A stretch of 38,840 bases of DNA from Propionibacteriaceae bacterium (GTDB lineage: Bacteria; Actinomycetota; Actinomycetes; Propionibacteriales; Propionibacteriaceae). The position numbers were made by a program, and so were the translations under genes. Below are positions 36,959 to 38,840 of this stretch, piece by piece (position 1 is the stretch's first letter; each line of letters begins with the position of its first letter). The stretch covers positions 1-38,840 of the forward strand of contig JAISUF010000104.1 of the NCBI GenBank assembly GCA_031272195.1, read 5' to 3'. The notes beneath the pieces were generated by a model. The model was not told where the DNA came from. It saw only the letters and a list, made by a program, of their open reading frames with translations, and made no database searches.

Positions 36959-37923
36959 TGGACATCGACATGACGGCGCTGCGGGCGCTGGAGCGCGACA
37001 AGGAGATCAGCATGGACGTGCTGGTCCGGGCCTTGGAAGACGCCCTGCTGAACGCCTACAACAAGACCAAGGGCGCCAAAGAGGGGGCCAGGGCCGTGCT
37101 GGACCGCAAGACCGGCGCGGTCAAGGTCGTCGTGCCGCAAACCGACGAGAACAACCTCGTCGTCGGCGAGTACGAGGACACCCCGGAGGGTTTCGGCCGG
37201 GTAGCGGCTGCCACCGCCCGGCAGGTCATCACTCAGCGGCTGCGCGAGGCCGAGGACGAGCAGAAATTCGGCCACTTCTCCGGCGCCGAGGGCGACATCC
37301 TGCTTGGCGTCGTGCAGCAAGACGGCGACAACAAGACCGTCCGGGTCGACCTGGGGTCGATCGAGGCGATCCTGCCGGTGGCCGAGCAGGCGCCCGGCGA
37401 GGACTACGCGCACGGCAAGCGGCTGCGCGTCTACGTCGTCAGCGTGCGGCGCGACCTGCGCGGGCCGCAGGTGGTGGTCTCGCGCACCCATCCCAACCTG
37501 GTGCTGAAGCTGTTCAAGCTGGAGGTGCCCGAAATCGAGCAGGGCGTCGTCGAGATCAAGGCGATCGCCCGCGAGGCCGGCCATCGCACGAAGATCGCCG
37601 TCAAGTCCAACGATCCGAACGTCTCGGCCAAGGGGGCTTGCATCGGCCCGATGGGGCAGCGGGTGCGCGCCGTCATGCACGAGCTGAACGAGGAGAAGAT
37701 CGACATCATCGACTATGTCGACGACCCGGCCCGCTACGTCGCCCAGGCGCTGTCGCCGGCCAAGGTGACGTCGGTGCAGGTCGTCGACCCGGTCGCCAAA
37801 GCCGTCCGGGTGGTCGTGCCAGACTACCAGCTCTCGTTGGCGATCGGCCGCGAGGGCCAAAACGCCAGGCTGGCCAACCGCCTGACCGGCTGGCGCATCG
37901 ACATCCACTCCGACAGTGAGTGA
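36958..37923 (+). CDS. nusA: Transcription termination/antitermination factor NusA
   Basis: [77 protein letters not shown] domains; TGATG overlap with rimP. Confidence 0.96.
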   Translation: MDIDMTALRALERDKEISMDVLVRALEDALLNAYNKTKGAKEGARAVLDRKTGAVKVVVPQTDENNLVVGEYEDTPEGFGRVAAATARQVITQRLREAEDEQKFGHFSGAEGDILLGVVQQDGDNKTVRVDLGSIEAILPVAEQAPGEDYAHGKRLRVYVVSVRRDLRGPQVVVSRTHPNLVLKLFKLEVPEIEQGVVEIKAIAREAGHRTKIAVKSNDPNVSAKGACIGPMGQRVRAVMHELNEEKIDIIDYVDDPARYVAQALSPAKVTSVQVVDPVAKAVRVVVPDYQLSLAIGREGQNARLANRLTGWRIDIHSDSE

Positions 37924-38122
37924 GCCGATCAGGATGTGCCTGGCCTGCCGCCAGCGCGCCCCGAAGGCCGAGTTGACGCGGCTGGTGGCGCGAGACGGGC
38001 GCTACGAGGTGGACCCGACCGGCCGGGCCCAAACCAGGGGCGCGTACTCGCATCCGGGCTGCCTGGAGAAGTCGCTGTGCCGCCCGGTGAGACGACGCGG
38101 GCCGGCGTCGCCAACTGTTTGA
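37916..38122 (+). CDS. ylxR: YlxR family (DUF448) RNA-binding protein
   Basis: [51 protein letters not shown]; between nusA and infB. Confidence 0.88.
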   Translation: MSEPIRMCLACRQRAPKAELTRLVARDGRYEVDPTGRAQTRGAYSHPGCLEKSLCRPVRRRGPASPTV

Positions 38123-38289
38123 GTTGTGCCAGGCGCGCGGTCGACTCTTGGCGGTGCGCCAACACGCGAGCGACCCGACGCGATGGCGGACGGCTGGTCG
38201 GTTATGAGTTTTGGCCCCAGGCGCGATAAGCTTTTCTTTGCGCGTCTGCCGACAACCGGCAAACACAACCAGAAGGTGGGTTAACGCTC

Positions 38290-38335
38290 ATGACCTCTCG
38301 ATGAGAATCCTGAAATGAGCACGCACAACAACTAG
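38290..38335 (+). promoter_or_regulatory. infB leader with three ATGA-overlapping micro-ORFs
   Basis: ATGACCTCTCGATGA (MTSR*, 38290-38304), ATGAGAATCCTGAAATGA (MRILK*, 38301-38318), ATGAGCACGCACAACAACTAG (MSTHNN*, 38315-38335). Confidence 0.5.
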
Positions 38336-38338
38336 CTG

Positions 38339-38358
38339 GTCCGCGCCTTCACGCGGAC
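38339..38358 (+). promoter_or_regulatory. Hairpin immediately upstream of the infB SD
   Basis: GTCCGCG-ccttca-CGCGGAC 7-bp perfect stem; SD aaggag (38362-38367), GTG start 38372. Confidence 0.6.
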
Positions 38359-38371
38359 GAGAAGGAGAGTA

Positions 38372-38840
38372 GTGGCCGTCCGCGTTCACGAGCTTGCCAA
38401 AGAGCTCGGGCTACCAAGCAAAGAACTGCTGAAGATCATCAACGACCTGGGCGAGTACGTCAAGGCGACTTCGTCGACCATCGAACTGCCCGTCCAGCGC
38501 CGGGCCAGGGAGAAGGTCGCCGAGTTGCGGGCGGCCCAGGAAGCCGCCGAGCCGAAACCGGCCAAGGCCCCGGCCAAGAAGGCCGCGGCGCAGGCGCCGG
38601 AGGCCGAACCGGCCCCCGAGCCCGCCGCTGGCACGGCCGAACCGGCGGCCCAGGCGGCCGCCGAGGCGCCAGGCGCGGTCGCCGTCGAGACGCCGCCCGT
38701 GCCAGCCGCCGAAGCCCCCGCACCCGAGGCGGCGCCGGCCAAACCCCCGACCCCCGTCGCGCCGGCCGTGGCGCCGGCCCCCGCCCCCCCCCCCCCCCCC
38801 ACCCCCGCGGCAACCCCCGCGCCGCCCGGGGGCCCCGGCG
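38372..38840 (+). CDS. infB: Translation initiation factor IF-2, N-terminal part (runs off window)
   Basis: GTG start: [70 protein letters not shown]..., the IF2 N-terminal domain followed by an Ala/Pro-rich linker; open to the window end. Confidence 0.95.
   Translation, partial: MAVRVHELAKELGLPSKELLKIINDLGEYVKATSSTIELPVQRRAREKVAELRAAQEAAEPKPAKAPAKKAAAQAPEAEPAPEPAAGTAEPAAQAAAEAPGAVAVETPPVPAAEAPAPEAAPAKPPTPVAPAVAPAPAPPPPPTPAATPAPPGGPG

Noticed and set aside
36933-37919. 328-aa plus-strand ORF overlapping nusA in another frame
   Set aside because: Arg/Gly-rich translation with no motifs; nusA frame is clear.
38100-38260. Possible frameshift extending YlxR into other frames after 38122
   Set aside because: The 68-aa product already covers the core YlxR motifs and the downstream frames show no convincing continuation.
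1-38840. Search for CRISPR arrays, IS/transposase genes, prophage, toxin-antitoxin or defence genes
   Set aside because: None recognised; every substantial coding region is assigned to a housekeeping or accessory metabolic family.

Overview
The window is a high-GC, actinobacterial-type chromosomal segment that is mostly housekeeping. In order it reads: thiL (5' truncated), rplS, lepB, rnhB, DUF2469, yraN, comM-like, dprA, divergent LysR regulator / YgeA-like Asp/Glu racemase, tRNA-Leu(GAG) on the minus strand, an RG/RGG-rich TPR protein, a NagD-like HAD phosphatase, bioY-bioM-bioN, lysA, hom, thrH, a Pro/Gln-rich membrane-anchored protein, tkt, an EamA permease, a VanW-family protein, fdxA, dapC, a lytic-transglycosylase-like gene and dapD (both minus), dapE, a LOG-family protein, a membrane-anchored DivIVA-like protein, DUF3117 (absent from the ORF track), glgA/glgM (minus), glgC, proS, a small DUF4870-like membrane protein, rimP, nusA, ylxR and the 5' end of infB. 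I saw no CRISPR array, IS element, prophage or defence island. The observations most worth a second look are: (1) three micro-ORFs chained by ATGA overlaps through all three frames, followed by a hairpin, in the infB leader; (2) a compact foldable leader directly upstream of the biotin ECF transporter operon; (3) thrH coupled to hom where thrC/thrB would be expected; (4) recurrent leaderless promoters (-10-like TAnnnT 6-8 nt before the start codon) at about ten genes, which also help fix start codons; (5) a long RG-rich extension with 12-aa tandem repeats on a TPR protein; (6) a DAP-operon-coupled transglycosylase-like gene of unclear function. All family assignments are by eye from the translations; no database search was run.
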